From Pseudoduganella namucuonensis (GTDB lineage Bacteria; Pseudomonadota; Gammaproteobacteria; Burkholderiales; Burkholderiaceae_D): DNA of 64,000 bases. The notes beneath the pieces are model-generated. The model was not told the origin of the DNA. It saw only the letters and a program-made list of their open reading frames with translations, and did no database searches. Positions 1 to 8,091 of the stretch are shown here, in pieces. The position numbers and the translations under genes are program-made. How positions within the stretch are numbered: position 1 is the first letter of the stretch; every line of letters starts with the position of its first letter. Where the stretch lies: assembly GCF_900116645.1 (NCBI RefSeq), contig NZ_FPBO01000003.1:124001-188000 (forward strand). The letters run 5' to 3'.

Positions 1-1415
1 CGGCCTGCGTCGCCAGGCTGGCCGGCCAGGGCGGCGAGACGGACGGCGCGCGCCGCTTCGCGCGGACGGTCAGCGAGGAGATCGACGCCATCATGATCGG
101 CGCGGCCGAGACCTCGTATTTCGTCGATTCAGTCAAGAAGAAGATCGAAAGCGACGTGCGCACGGCCAGCGAGATCGTCACCAGTTCCGGCCAGAACGCC
201 CACACCACCGAGAAAATCGCCGCCAACGCCGAGCGCGCCGCCAAGGTCGCCGCCCGCGTGCGCTCCGAGACGGAGGCCGGCCGCGCCGAGGCCGACCAGG
301 GCCTGGCGCGCATCAGCCGCGCCAGCGACGACGCGCGCCAGGCCGCCGCCGTCATGGCCGACCTGCAGGACAAGGCGCGCCGCATCTACGGCTTCACCGA
401 GGCCATCACCGAGATCTCCGCGCGCACCAACCTGTTGGCCCTGAACGCCGCGATCGAGGCGGCGCGCGCGGGCGAGCAGGGGCGCGGCTTCGCGGTTGTC
501 GCGGGCGAGGTGAGACAACTGGCTCAGCGGACCAAGGAAGCCACGGACGAGATCAGCGCCATGGTGCGCGGCATCAACGAGCAGGCGGAGAAGGCCAGCA
601 AGGGGATGAATTCGCTGTCCGGCGTGGTGGCCGAGGCCGCGAAGAACGTCGAGACGGTGCACGGGCTGCTCAGCAGCATCGAGCAATCGTCGGGCGTGTC
701 CGAAAACGAGATCGGGCAAATCGCCCGCGCCTCGCGCGAGCATGTCGAAACGACACAGGTGATCGCCGACTCGATTGCTCAAATTCGGGACAGTATGTTG
801 AGTACCGACGCAGAACTGCCGCGCGCGACCGGATCGGCGATGGCGCTGGCCGAGCGCGCCGAGGTGATCACGGCGGCGCTGGGCGCCTCCGAGGTGCCGA
901 CCGCGCACGACGAGATACGGATCGCGGCCCAGACCGCGGCGAAGGAGGTCGGCCGCATCTTCGAGGCCGCCATCGCCGCCGGCAGGATATCGCGCGACGC
1001 GCTGTTCGACCGCCGCTACGTGCCCATCCCGGACACCGACCCGCCCAAGCACAGCACGCGTTTCGACGGCTTCACCGACCGCGTGCTGCCCGAGCTGCAG
1101 GAAGGGCTGCTGGCGCGGATGCCGAATCTGGCGTACGCGGGCGCTGTGGACAACAATGGATATTTCCCCACCCACAACAAAAAGTTCTCCCAGCCGCTGA
1201 CGGGCGACTACGACGTCGACATCGTCAACAACCGCACCAAGCGCATCTTCAGCGACCGCACGGGCAAGCGCTGCGGCGCCAACACCCAGCCCTTCCTGCT
1301 GCAGACCTACAAGCGCGACACGGGCGAGGTCATGCACGACCTGTCCGCCCCGATCTACGTGAACGGCCAGCACTGGGGCGGCTTCCGCATCGGCTACCGC
1401 TCCGCCGGCCACTAA
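1..1415 (+). CDS. Methyl-accepting chemotaxis protein, 3' part
   Basis: The frame is open to the left edge, so the start and any N-terminal membrane region lie outside the window. The visible part is a long helical signalling domain with the conserved hairpin tip ([17 protein letters not shown] followed by [17 protein letters not shown]), which contacts CheA and CheW. After it come about 130 residues rich in aromatic and charged positions ([34 protein letters not shown]). I read these as a Cache-like sensor placed C-terminal to the signalling domain, a layout found in some soluble or short betaproteobacterial receptors. The stop codon is followed within two bases by a REP-like palindrome. The family call is certain; the ligand is unknown. 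Confidence 0.93.
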   Translation, partial: ACVARLAGQGGETDGARRFARTVSEEIDAIMIGAAETSYFVDSVKKKIESDVRTASEIVTSSGQNAHTTEKIAANAERAAKVAARVRSETEAGRAEADQGLARISRASDDARQAAAVMADLQDKARRIYGFTEAITEISARTNLLALNAAIEAARAGEQGRGFAVVAGEVRQLAQRTKEATDEISAMVRGINEQAEKASKGMNSLSGVVAEAAKNVETVHGLLSSIEQSSGVSENEIGQIARASREHVETTQVIADSIAQIRDSMLSTDAELPRATGSAMALAERAEVITAALGASEVPTAHDEIRIAAQTAAKEVGRIFEAAIAAGRISRDALFDRRYVPIPDTDPPKHSTRFDGFTDRVLPELQEGLLARMPNLAYAGAVDNNGYFPTHNKKFSQPLTGDYDVDIVNNRTKRIFSDRTGKRCGANTQPFLLQTYKRDTGEVMHDLSAPIYVNGQHWGGFRIGYRSAGH

Positions 1416-1416
1416 C

Positions 1417-1501
1417 AAATAGCCCAGGGCGTTTTTTCCCGCACAGAAAAAAGCGCCCAGGGCTATTTTTCCCTCACAGCAATAAGCGCCCAGGGCTATT
1501 T
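1417..1501. repeat. REP-like palindromes, left flank of RAYT gene
   Basis: Three copies of a short element with core GCCCAGGGC and A/T-rich arms lie here: about 1418-1437, 1449-1470 and 1481-1501. The first two face each other (AAATAGCCCAGGGCG versus GCGCCCAGGGCTATTT), forming a hairpin-pair (BIME-like) arrangement. The third repeats the orientation of the second. The same element recurs on the other side of the transposase gene in the opposite orientation. This is the expected substrate of a REP-associated tyrosine transposase, and the array may also act as a transcription terminator for the chemotaxis gene. Confidence 0.85.
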
Positions 1502-1568
1502 TCGGGTAAGCAGCTTGATCCTTGCGATAGCGCACAGTTCGCTCGTGAGGGCTGTCTAAGCTGGCGGA

Positions 1569-2258
1569 ATGCCTGCGAACCCTAGAATCCATCCGCCCGG
1601 ATACCCTCTGCACATTGTTCAGCGTGGACACAACCACGCCCCATGCTTTCTCGATGGTGAAGATTTCGATACCTATCTGCGCATGCTGAATGTTGCGTTG
1701 GAAAAGACCGGATGCCGGCTACACGCTTACGTGCTGATGAAAAATCATGTTCACCTCTTGCTGACCCCGTCAGAACCAGGCGCGGTCGCCAAGCTGTTCA
1801 TGTCGCTGGGCGGCTCCTACGTTCCTTACTTCAATCGAAAATATGGTCGCTCCGGCACGTTGTGGGAACGCCGCTACTACTCGTCGGTGATCGACAGTGA
1901 GGAATATCTGCTGTGCTGCTACCGCTACATCGAGATGAACCCGGTGCGCGCCGCCATCGTCGATGATCCCGCCTTCTATCGCTACAGCAGCTACCGCGCG
2001 AACGCGTTGGGAGAGCCGTGCAAGCTCATCACTCCGCACGAGTCATACATGGGCATGGCTTCCGACGCGTACGAGCGTCGCCTAGCCTACCAGGCACTGT
2101 TCCGTGAGCAACTCGAACCTGGGGTAATGGCCGCGATCCGGGCCTCACTGCATCAGAGCAAGCCTGTGGGCAATTCCAAATTTATCAACAAGGTGGCCGA
2201 AATCACCCGGCAGAAATGCGAGATCGTGCCTCGAGGAAGACCGCAGGCCGATAAATAG
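1569..2258 (+). CDS. REP-associated tyrosine transposase (RAYT, Y1/IS200-like)
   Basis: This 229-residue protein belongs to the Y1 single-strand nuclease family related to IS200/IS605 TnpA. The HUH-type motif is visible as KNHVHLLLTP near residue 58, with YSSYRANALG and YRYIEMNPVRAAI further on, both typical of RAYTs. RAYTs are domesticated, normally single-copy enzymes that process REP hairpins and do not move as classical insertion sequences. The family fits the setting: six REP-like palindromes flank the gene and its own TAG stop lies inside the first downstream copy. The C-terminal tail (RGRPQADK) is basic and may help bind hairpins. No intact IS ends or target duplication are seen. Confidence 0.9.
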   Translation: MPANPRIHPPGYPLHIVQRGHNHAPCFLDGEDFDTYLRMLNVALEKTGCRLHAYVLMKNHVHLLLTPSEPGAVAKLFMSLGGSYVPYFNRKYGRSGTLWERRYYSSVIDSEEYLLCCYRYIEMNPVRAAIVDDPAFYRYSSYRANALGEPCKLITPHESYMGMASDAYERRLAYQALFREQLEPGVMAAIRASLHQSKPVGNSKFINKVAEITRQKCEIVPRGRPQADK

Positions 2259-2329
2259 CCCTGGGCGCTTATTTCTGGGAAGGAATAATCGCCCAGGGCG
2301 CTTTTCGTAAATAGCCCTGGGCGCTTTTT
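2253..2329. repeat. REP-like palindromes, right flank of RAYT gene
   Basis: Three further copies lie at about 2253-2274 (AAATAGCCCTGGGCGCTT), 2287-2305 and 2309-2329. The outer two are inverted relative to the second and third copies on the left flank, so the RAYT gene sits between oppositely oriented arrays. The RAYT stop codon lies in the first copy and the mtnN stop codon (2328-2330, minus strand) overlaps the end of the last. The array fills the whole space between two convergent genes and probably ends transcription from both sides. Confidence 0.85.
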
Positions 2330-3035
2330 AGCGGGCGCAGAAGTTTTTGAGGACGCCGAAGGCGTAGCGGGAGGCGACGGTCTGCACGAAGTGCATGAAG
2401 TCGACCGCGGCGTCTTCGTTGGCGTTGTCGGAAATCGTGCGGATGACGCCGAACGGGATGCCGAACTCGAAACACACTTGCGCGACCGCCGCGCCTTCCA
2501 TTTCCACCGCCAGCAAATCCGGCAACGCGTCTTTCAGGGCGCTGATCTGCGACCGTTTGTTGATGAACTGGTCGCCACTGGCGATCAGTCCGCGGTGCAT
2601 TTGCGGCGCCAGCGCCTCGTTTTCCAGGAATTCGCGGGCAGCCACCGCCAGGCGGCGGGTCAGCTCGCGGTCGGTGGCGATGTGGGACTGGCCGGTCAGC
2701 GGGATGTCGAATCGGGGAAACAGGGGACTGGCGTCCATGTCGTGCTGAACCAGCGATTCGGCCACCACGATGTCGCCAACCCGCACCCCGAGGTCGCCAC
2801 TGCCGGCGACGCCGGTAAAGATGATGTGGGTAACTCCGAACTTTTCCACAAGGATGCTGGCCGTCATCGCGGCGGCGACCTTGCCTATACGCGACAGGAC
2901 GCACACAGCGTCGATTTCCCACAGCTTGCCCGCCGTGTACTCACGCATGCCATGGATGAGCTTGGCGGGGCCCTGCATGGCTTCTATCAGCCCGTATTGC
3001 TCTTCAGCGAGTGCGCTGATGATCCCTAAACGCAT
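2328..3035 (-). CDS. mtnN: 5'-methylthioadenosine/S-adenosylhomocysteine nucleosidase
   Basis: The enzyme hydrolyses methylthioadenosine and S-adenosylhomocysteine to adenine plus a thioribose sugar, recycling by-products of methylation and polyamine synthesis. The 235-residue length is usual. Family marks are the N-terminal IISALAEEQ with the catalytic Glu, GVAGSGDLGVRVGDIVVAES, the nucleoside-binding VEMEGAAVAQVC and the catalytic Asp in RTISDNAN. A GGGGGA ribosome site precedes the ATG. The gene points away from the DnaA-box modules, so module A forms its upstream region. It is cytosolic. Polyamine genes at 39-44 kb would generate its substrate but are not linked to it. Confidence 0.95.
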   Translation of the reverse strand: MRLGIISALAEEQYGLIEAMQGPAKLIHGMREYTAGKLWEIDAVCVLSRIGKVAAAMTASILVEKFGVTHIIFTGVAGSGDLGVRVGDIVVAESLVQHDMDASPLFPRFDIPLTGQSHIATDRELTRRLAVAAREFLENEALAPQMHRGLIASGDQFINKRSQISALKDALPDLLAVEMEGAAVAQVCFEFGIPFGVIRTISDNANEDAAVDFMHFVQTVASRYAFGVLKNFCAR

Positions 3036-3094
3036 TTTTCCCCCGGTTTTTGCTGTTTTTGCCTTGCCGCGTTTTTCGCTTCAAGGTTCTACAG

Positions 3095-3317
3095 GTTTAC
3101 AAAAGATATATATAAAAACATAGTAGTAGATAGTAAACGGACGATTTTTTTGTGGATAAGTCTGTTAACAACCAAAAAATCAGTGGTTTACGACGCTTAA
3201 AACGTGCTGAACAAGCATTGTATCCAGCCAGGACGACTTCTGGACAAGAAAAAAACCGTCCCCAACTCCACCGCTTTCCCACAACTCATCCTGTGGATAT
3301 GCATGAGCTTATCCACA
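3095..3317. repeat. DnaA-box module A (origin-like repeat, copy 1 of 3)
   Basis: In order: GTTTAC 3095-3100; an A/T-rich run; DnaA-trio-like TAGTAGTAGATAGTA 3121-3135; GTAAAC 3133-3138; a perfect DnaA box TGTGGATAA 3151-3159; GTTAAC 3164-3169; GTTTAC 3186-3191; and a closing inverted pair of boxes, TGTGGATAT 3292-3300 and TTATCCACA 3309-3317. Read away from the first box, the tract gives 3'-AAT and GAT triplets. Copies B and C keep the same order and nearly the same distances. This module is the upstream region of mtnN. It could be part of a replication origin or a DnaA-binding reservoir. Confidence 0.75.
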
Positions 3318-3383
3318 ATCGCCCTTTTTCCCGATTTCTGGCCTCCAGGCTTTTCGCTTGCGGACACGCGTCTTCCTTAGCTT

Positions 3384-3603
3384 GTTAACTAGAGCTTTAT
3401 ATAAGAATGATAGTAATAGTAAACGTCGCGACTTCTGTGGATAAGCACGTTAACCACAGCGAAATCAGGGATTTAGGAAAAAGATAAGCGACTGGACAAG
3501 GCTTGTACCAGCGCAGGGGCAAAAACTGGATAAAATTTCAGCTGTGTAGTATTCAGTGGTTTACTCACACGCCGTCCTGTGGATATCCATGGACTTATCA
3601 ACA
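3384..3603. repeat. DnaA-box module B (origin-like repeat, copy 2 of 3)
   Basis: In order: GTTAAC 3384-3389, trio-like TAGTAATAGTAA 3411-3422, GTAAAC 3419-3424, a perfect DnaA box TGTGGATAA 3436-3444, GTTAAC 3449-3454, GTTTAC 3559-3564, and the closing pair TGTGGATAT 3578-3586 and TTATCAACA 3595-3603. The distance from first box to closing pair is 142 bases and the two closing boxes start 17 bases apart, matching the other copies. The right end overlaps the last codons and stop of the GGDEF-EAL gene. Sequence between the boxes has diverged from copy A without net insertion or deletion up to the ACAAG position 60 bases after the first box. Confidence 0.75.
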
Positions 3604-6600
3604 GACCCCATCAGACTTGCCAATTCCTCCCCCGACAGGGGCCTGGAAAACAGGTAGCCCTGGCCGAAATCGCAGCCGGCGTCCCGCAAAGTCCTCATGT
3701 TGGCGGCCGTTTCCAGCCCCTCGGCGATGATCTGGATGCCCATTTTGTGCGCCAGCCCCACCATCGCCGCGCAAATCGCGCCGCCATCGGCGCCGTCGGC
3801 CAGATTGGTAAAGAAGGCGGGGTCGATTTTGAGGAAATCGAGGTTGTAGCGCTTGAGGAAGGCCACCGAGCAGTAGCCGGTGCCGAAGTCGTCCAGCGAG
3901 AGCTGGATTTCCGCCTCGTGCAGGGCTTGCAGCTTGCGGCCGACCTCGTGATTGGCCTCCAGCAGCAGGCTTTCCTTGACTTCGATGATGACGCTGCGCG
4001 GATGGAGCTGTATCTCGTCGAGGAAATCCAGCCATTCGCCGAAGTTGCTGCCGCCCTCGCGGAACTGCCAGGCCGAATTGTTCACCGCGACCTGGAAATC
4101 CGGGTCGTGCAACTGCTGCATGCGCTTGGCGTGGCGGGCGGCTTGGCGGAACACCCAGTCGCCGATGCCGACGATGGCGCCGGTGTGCTCGGCGATAGTG
4201 ATGAAATCCGCCGGTCCGAGCAGGCCGCGCGTCGGATGTTGCCAGCGCACCAGCGCCTCGGCCTTGCGGATGCGGCCGCTGTCGAGTTCGACGATGGGCT
4301 GGAACAGCACCCGCAGCTGGTCGCCGCACAGCGCGTCGCGCAATTCATTGGCCAGCGCCACCCGCGCCCGGCTGGCTTCCTGCATGAAGGGCGCGAAGTA
4401 GTTGAAACGGTCGCGGCCCTGCTGCTTGGCGGCGTACATGGCCTGGTCGGCGTTTTTCACCAGCGTCTCGGCGTCGTGGGCGTCGTCCGGATACAGCGTG
4501 ATGCCGATGCTGGCGGAGATGTGGACAACTTCATTGCCCAGCTGGAAGGGCGTGGCCGAGGCCTTGAGGATGTCCTGGGCGATGCGCAGCACGTCGGCCG
4601 GATCGCGCAGCTCGCCCAGGATGACGGTGAACTCGTCGCCGCCGAGACGGGCCACGGTGTCGGTGCTGCGCACGCTTTGCAGCAGCCGCCGCGCCACGTC
4701 CTTGAGCAGGATGTCGCCGGTGTCGTGGCCCAGCGTGTCGTTGACCTCCTTGAAACCGTCCAGGTCGATGAACACCAGCGCCATCGGCAGGTGGGCGCGG
4801 TCCGATTTGCGCATTTCCTGCCGTAGCCGTTCCTGGAACATGCGCCGGTTCGGCAAGCCGGTCAGCGCGTCGAAGTTGGCTTGCTTCCAGATCAGTTCCT
4901 CGTTGGCCTTTTTCTTGGTGATGTCGGAGAACAGGGCGACGCGCCGGTAGGCCACGCCGTGCTTGTCGAACACGGCGTTGAAGCGCAGCGAGACCAGGTA
5001 GTGTTCGCCGTGCTTGTTCTGGTGCCAGACTTCGCCCTCCCACTGGCCGGTGTGGATGATGGCGTGCCGCATCTTGTGGAAAAACTCGTAATCCTGGCGG
5101 CCCGAGGTCAGTTCGTAGGCCCAGTGGCCTTTGACTTCCTCTTCGCTGTAGCCGCTGATGCGGGAAAAGGCGGGATTGACCGACAGGATCAGGCCGTCGA
5201 AGTCGGTCACCATCATGCCTTCGCTGCTGTTTTCGTACATCAGCGCGGCCAGCTTCATGCTTTCCTCGCCGGCCCGGCGCTCGGTGATGTTTTCCGCCAT
5301 CACGATCAGGCCGCGCACCTGGCCGTCGGCGCCGACGTCGGGCACATAGGTGATCGCGTCCCAGCGCTCGCCGGCGCGCGTGGTCAGCGGACGCTCGAAA
5401 CTGACGATCTCGCCCGCCAGCGCCTTGCGCAGGTATGGCTCGGACAGGGCGTAGGCGTTGCGGCCGATGACCTGCGCGACGTCGAGGCCGAGCGCCGTGC
5501 CCGGGAGCAGGTCGAAGGCCTGTTCGAAACGCTGGTTGGTGAAGGTGTAGCGTTCGTCGCGGTCGACATAGGTGATGACGATGGGCAGGTTGTCGGCGAT
5601 CAGCCGCAGCCGCTGCTCGCTGGCGGACAGTTTTTCCTCCGTGTCCCGGCTGGAGACGTAGAGCTGGCGGTAGCGCGCCTCGCGTTCCTCCACCTTGGCG
5701 TAGGAGCGCAGCGCGAAATGGCCGCTGACGACCATCAGCACCAGCAACAGCGCGAGTCCGGGCACGCCGACCATGAAGGCCGGACCGGAGAACCACACGG
5801 CGTCCAGGTCGGAACTGCCGACCGCGACCACCAGCGGCAGCTTGTCCATGGAGCGGTAGCTGAAAATGCGCGGTAATTTGTCGATTTTGCTGACGGTCCG
5901 ATAGCTGCCGGACGGGCTTTTCGCCAGGCTCTCGAACAAAATCGTCTTGCTCAGGTCGAAATTGAACGCGGTGTCGAAGTTCGGCGCGCGGGCGATCACC
6001 CGGCCGTTCTTGTGCACCAGGGCGATCGACACGTCCTGCGCGATGCGCGAGTTTTCAAACACGGTGGCGAAGCGGGTCGCGTCCAGCGGGGCGACGATGA
6101 CGCCGAGGAACTCTCCGTTGGCCGATTCGATCCTGCGGCTAAGGAAGAACAGCTTTTGTCCGGAAACGCGGCCCAGGCCGGGTCCGCCGATGAACAAGCC
6201 CTGGATGACGCCGTTCTTGTGGGCCTGGAAATAGTCGCGGTCCGAGTAGTCGGTTCCGGCGACCGCCAAATCGGTGGAGGTGGCGACGGCCTTGCCCCGC
6301 GCGTCGAGGATGGTGATCCAGAAATCATGGGTGAACGAGGAGCCGTGCGAGGACAGCATCGCGTTCAGTGTTTCCGGGGAGCGGCTTTGTTCGGGCGGCA
6401 GCACCTTGATGGCGTTGGCGTAGCCGATCAGCGACAGGTCGACGAACTGGATCGCATACATGACATGCGCTTCCATCGCGCGAACGAATTGTTCGGTCTG
6501 GCGTTGCAGGGCGGCTTGGCGTTCCAGCGCGGAAGAGCGGATTTGCCATCCGACCAGGGCGCTCGCCAGCAAAGCCATGGCGATCAGGCCGGCCAGCAAT

Positions 6601-6671
6601 CGTCCGCGAAAGCGCAGGTAGGCTTGGGACCGGGCTGATTTCGTTGTTGTCGTTGGTCGTGCCACAGTCAC
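3561..6671 (-). CDS. Membrane Cache-PAS-PAS-GGDEF-EAL cyclic-di-GMP protein
   Basis: This 1036-residue signalling protein probably makes and/or degrades cyclic di-GMP. A first membrane helix lies near residues 25-44 (AGLIAMALLASALVGW), followed by an extracytoplasmic Cache-type sensor to about 290 (DSRDYFQAHKNG region) and a second helix near 298-320. Two PAS domains follow (about 350-470 and 480-600; the second has SVNPAFSRISGYSEEEVKG). The GGDEF domain has an intact RLGGDEF near 674-680, and the EAL domain an intact EALVRWQHP near 804, so both activities are possible. Its last 14 codons lie inside DnaA-box module B, and module C lies beyond its start. The signal sensed is unknown. Confidence 0.93.
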   Translation of the reverse strand: MTVARPTTTTKSARSQAYLRFRGRLLAGLIAMALLASALVGWQIRSSALERQAALQRQTEQFVRAMEAHVMYAIQFVDLSLIGYANAIKVLPPEQSRSPETLNAMLSSHGSSFTHDFWITILDARGKAVATSTDLAVAGTDYSDRDYFQAHKNGVIQGLFIGGPGLGRVSGQKLFFLSRRIESANGEFLGVIVAPLDATRFATVFENSRIAQDVSIALVHKNGRVIARAPNFDTAFNFDLSKTILFESLAKSPSGSYRTVSKIDKLPRIFSYRSMDKLPLVVAVGSSDLDAVWFSGPAFMVGVPGLALLLVLMVVSGHFALRSYAKVEEREARYRQLYVSSRDTEEKLSASEQRLRLIADNLPIVITYVDRDERYTFTNQRFEQAFDLLPGTALGLDVAQVIGRNAYALSEPYLRKALAGEIVSFERPLTTRAGERWDAITYVPDVGADGQVRGLIVMAENITERRAGEESMKLAALMYENSSEGMMVTDFDGLILSVNPAFSRISGYSEEEVKGHWAYELTSGRQDYEFFHKMRHAIIHTGQWEGEVWHQNKHGEHYLVSLRFNAVFDKHGVAYRRVALFSDITKKKANEELIWKQANFDALTGLPNRRMFQERLRQEMRKSDRAHLPMALVFIDLDGFKEVNDTLGHDTGDILLKDVARRLLQSVRSTDTVARLGGDEFTVILGELRDPADVLRIAQDILKASATPFQLGNEVVHISASIGITLYPDDAHDAETLVKNADQAMYAAKQQGRDRFNYFAPFMQEASRARVALANELRDALCGDQLRVLFQPIVELDSGRIRKAEALVRWQHPTRGLLGPADFITIAEHTGAIVGIGDWVFRQAARHAKRMQQLHDPDFQVAVNNSAWQFREGGSNFGEWLDFLDEIQLHPRSVIIEVKESLLLEANHEVGRKLQALHEAEIQLSLDDFGTGYCSVAFLKRYNLDFLKIDPAFFTNLADGADGGAICAAMVGLAHKMGIQIIAEGLETAANMRTLRDAGCDFGQGYLFSRPLSGEELASLMGSVDKSMDIHRTACE

Positions 6672-6774
6672 CCCGGTATGTCGGCTGTGTTGTCTCGACC
6701 AGTATAGGGGAAGCGGCAGGCGTTTTGTTGCCGAGTGTGTGGTTTTGCCGTCAGCACCGGGTAAGTCGCCTTTG

Positions 6775-7001
6775 GTTTACTTTAAAAAGACGTGTATACA
6801 AAATAGTAGTAATTGTTAACGTAGCCACATTTCTGTGGATAACCGCGTTTACTGGATTAGAATCAGTTGTTTGCGAACTGCATAAGCGGGCGCGCAAGCG
6901 GTGTACTGGCGAGGGACGGTATCTGGACAATAAAACGCGTTCCGGTTTACCTTTTGCTTACTCACAATTCGTGCCTGTGGATATCCAATGAGTTATCAAC
7001 A
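6775..7001. repeat. DnaA-box module C (origin-like repeat, copy 3 of 3)
   Basis: In order: GTTTAC 6775-6780, an A/T-rich run, trio-like TAGTAGTAA 6804-6812, GTTAAC 6815-6820, a perfect DnaA box TGTGGATAA 6834-6842, GTTTAC 6847-6852, GTTTAC 6945-6950, and the closing pair TGTGGATAT 6976-6984 and TTATCAACA 6993-7001. First box to closing pair is again 142 bases. It occupies most of the gap of about 350 bases between the divergent GGDEF-EAL and nitronate monooxygenase genes and ends just before the ribosome site of the latter. Copies B and C therefore bracket the GGDEF-EAL gene. Confidence 0.75.
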
Positions 7002-7021
7002 GGCCTGACGGAGGGTTGCCC

Positions 7022-8059
7022 ATGGAGTTGCTATCGCTTTTTCCGCATCCCATCATCCAGGGACCGACCGCCGGCGGCGCCAACACGCCGGCGCAGGTGG
7101 CCGCCGTGTCGAACGCCGGCGCGCTTGGTTCGCTGGCCGGCTCACTGTTGACGCCGGACACGCTGCGCGCCCAGGTCGACGCCATCCGCGCGCTGACCAA
7201 GGCGCCCTTCCTGCTCAATTTCTTCGTCCAGAACACGCCGTCGCCCTCCGCGGATGAGTTGGCGCGCGCCGTGGAACTGCTCAAGCCGGTATGGACGGAA
7301 CTGGGCTGGGACGCCTTGCCCATGCCCGCCAAATGGTGCGAGGACTTCGCCGCCCAGTTCGAGGCGCTGCTGGCGCTGCGTCCGGCCGTGGCCAGCTTCA
7401 CCTTCGACCAGTTGAACGCGGTGCAGGTGGCCCGCTTGCACGAGGCCGGCATCGCCGTGGCCGGCACCGTGACCACGGTGGACGAGGCGCTCGCCTGGCA
7501 GGCCGTGGGCGCGGACGCCGTGATCGCCTCGGGCGTGGAGGCCGGAGGCCACCGCGGCACCTTCATCGGCGCCCAAACCGACGCGACGCTGGCCGCCGCG
7601 GAACTGCTGCCGGCCGTGGTGGCCGCCGTGAAGATCCCCGTCGTCGCGGCCGGCGGCATCATGGACGGCGCGGACATCAACCGCATGCTGGCGCTGGGCG
7701 CCCGCGCGGTGCAAATGGGCACGGCGTTCCTGGTGACGGACGAATCGGCCATCCACCCGGCCTACAAGCGGCGGCTGCTGACGGCCGGCGACCAGCCCAC
7801 GCGCCAGACCCGCGCCATTTCCGGCCGTTACGCGCGGGGCCTGGAGAACCGCTTCATCCGCGAACTGGCGGCGGTGCAGGAGCAAGTGCCCGCCTATCCG
7901 GTGCAAAACGCGCTGACCGGCGCCATCCGGGCGGAGGCCGCCAAGCGCGGCGACACGGAATGGATGTCGCTGTGGTGCGGCACGGGAGTGGGGCGCGCGC
8001 GCGCCATGCCGGCCGCGGCCCTGGTGGAAACGTTGTTGAGGGAAATGCGGGCGGGTTGA
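7022..8059 (+). CDS. Nitronate monooxygenase family protein
   Basis: A flavoprotein of the NMO / 2-nitropropane dioxygenase family, 345 residues, which oxidises nitronates with FMN and oxygen. Family features are the N-terminal PIIQGPTAGG, the NAGALGSL segment, FLLNFFVQ, GVEAGGHRGTF and the FMN-phosphate region IPVVAAGGIMDG with LGARAVQMGTAFL. I chose ATG 7022 because GAGGG sits six bases upstream; an in-frame TTG at 7016 would overlap that site. No signal peptide is present. The next gene is a GMC dehydrogenase after about 30 bases, so the two may be cotranscribed. The true substrate cannot be told from sequence. Confidence 0.88.
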   Translation: MELLSLFPHPIIQGPTAGGANTPAQVAAVSNAGALGSLAGSLLTPDTLRAQVDAIRALTKAPFLLNFFVQNTPSPSADELARAVELLKPVWTELGWDALPMPAKWCEDFAAQFEALLALRPAVASFTFDQLNAVQVARLHEAGIAVAGTVTTVDEALAWQAVGADAVIASGVEAGGHRGTFIGAQTDATLAAAELLPAVVAAVKIPVVAAGGIMDGADINRMLALGARAVQMGTAFLVTDESAIHPAYKRRLLTAGDQPTRQTRAISGRYARGLENRFIRELAAVQEQVPAYPVQNALTGAIRAEAAKRGDTEWMSLWCGTGVGRARAMPAAALVETLLREMRAG

Positions 8060-8091
8060 ACAATAAATCAGTCAACACTAAGGAGTCGTCT

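Noticed and set aside
1569-2258. Treating the RAYT gene as an active IS200/IS605 insertion sequence
   Set aside because: There are REP-type palindromes on both sides but no IS ends, no accessory tnpB and the sequence has RAYT features.
7291-8091. Extended N-terminus of the GMC dehydrogenase
   Set aside because: This part overlaps the nitronate monooxygenase gene in another frame and has Arg/Gly-rich nonsense; the family fold starts after TTG 8092 with a good ribosome site.
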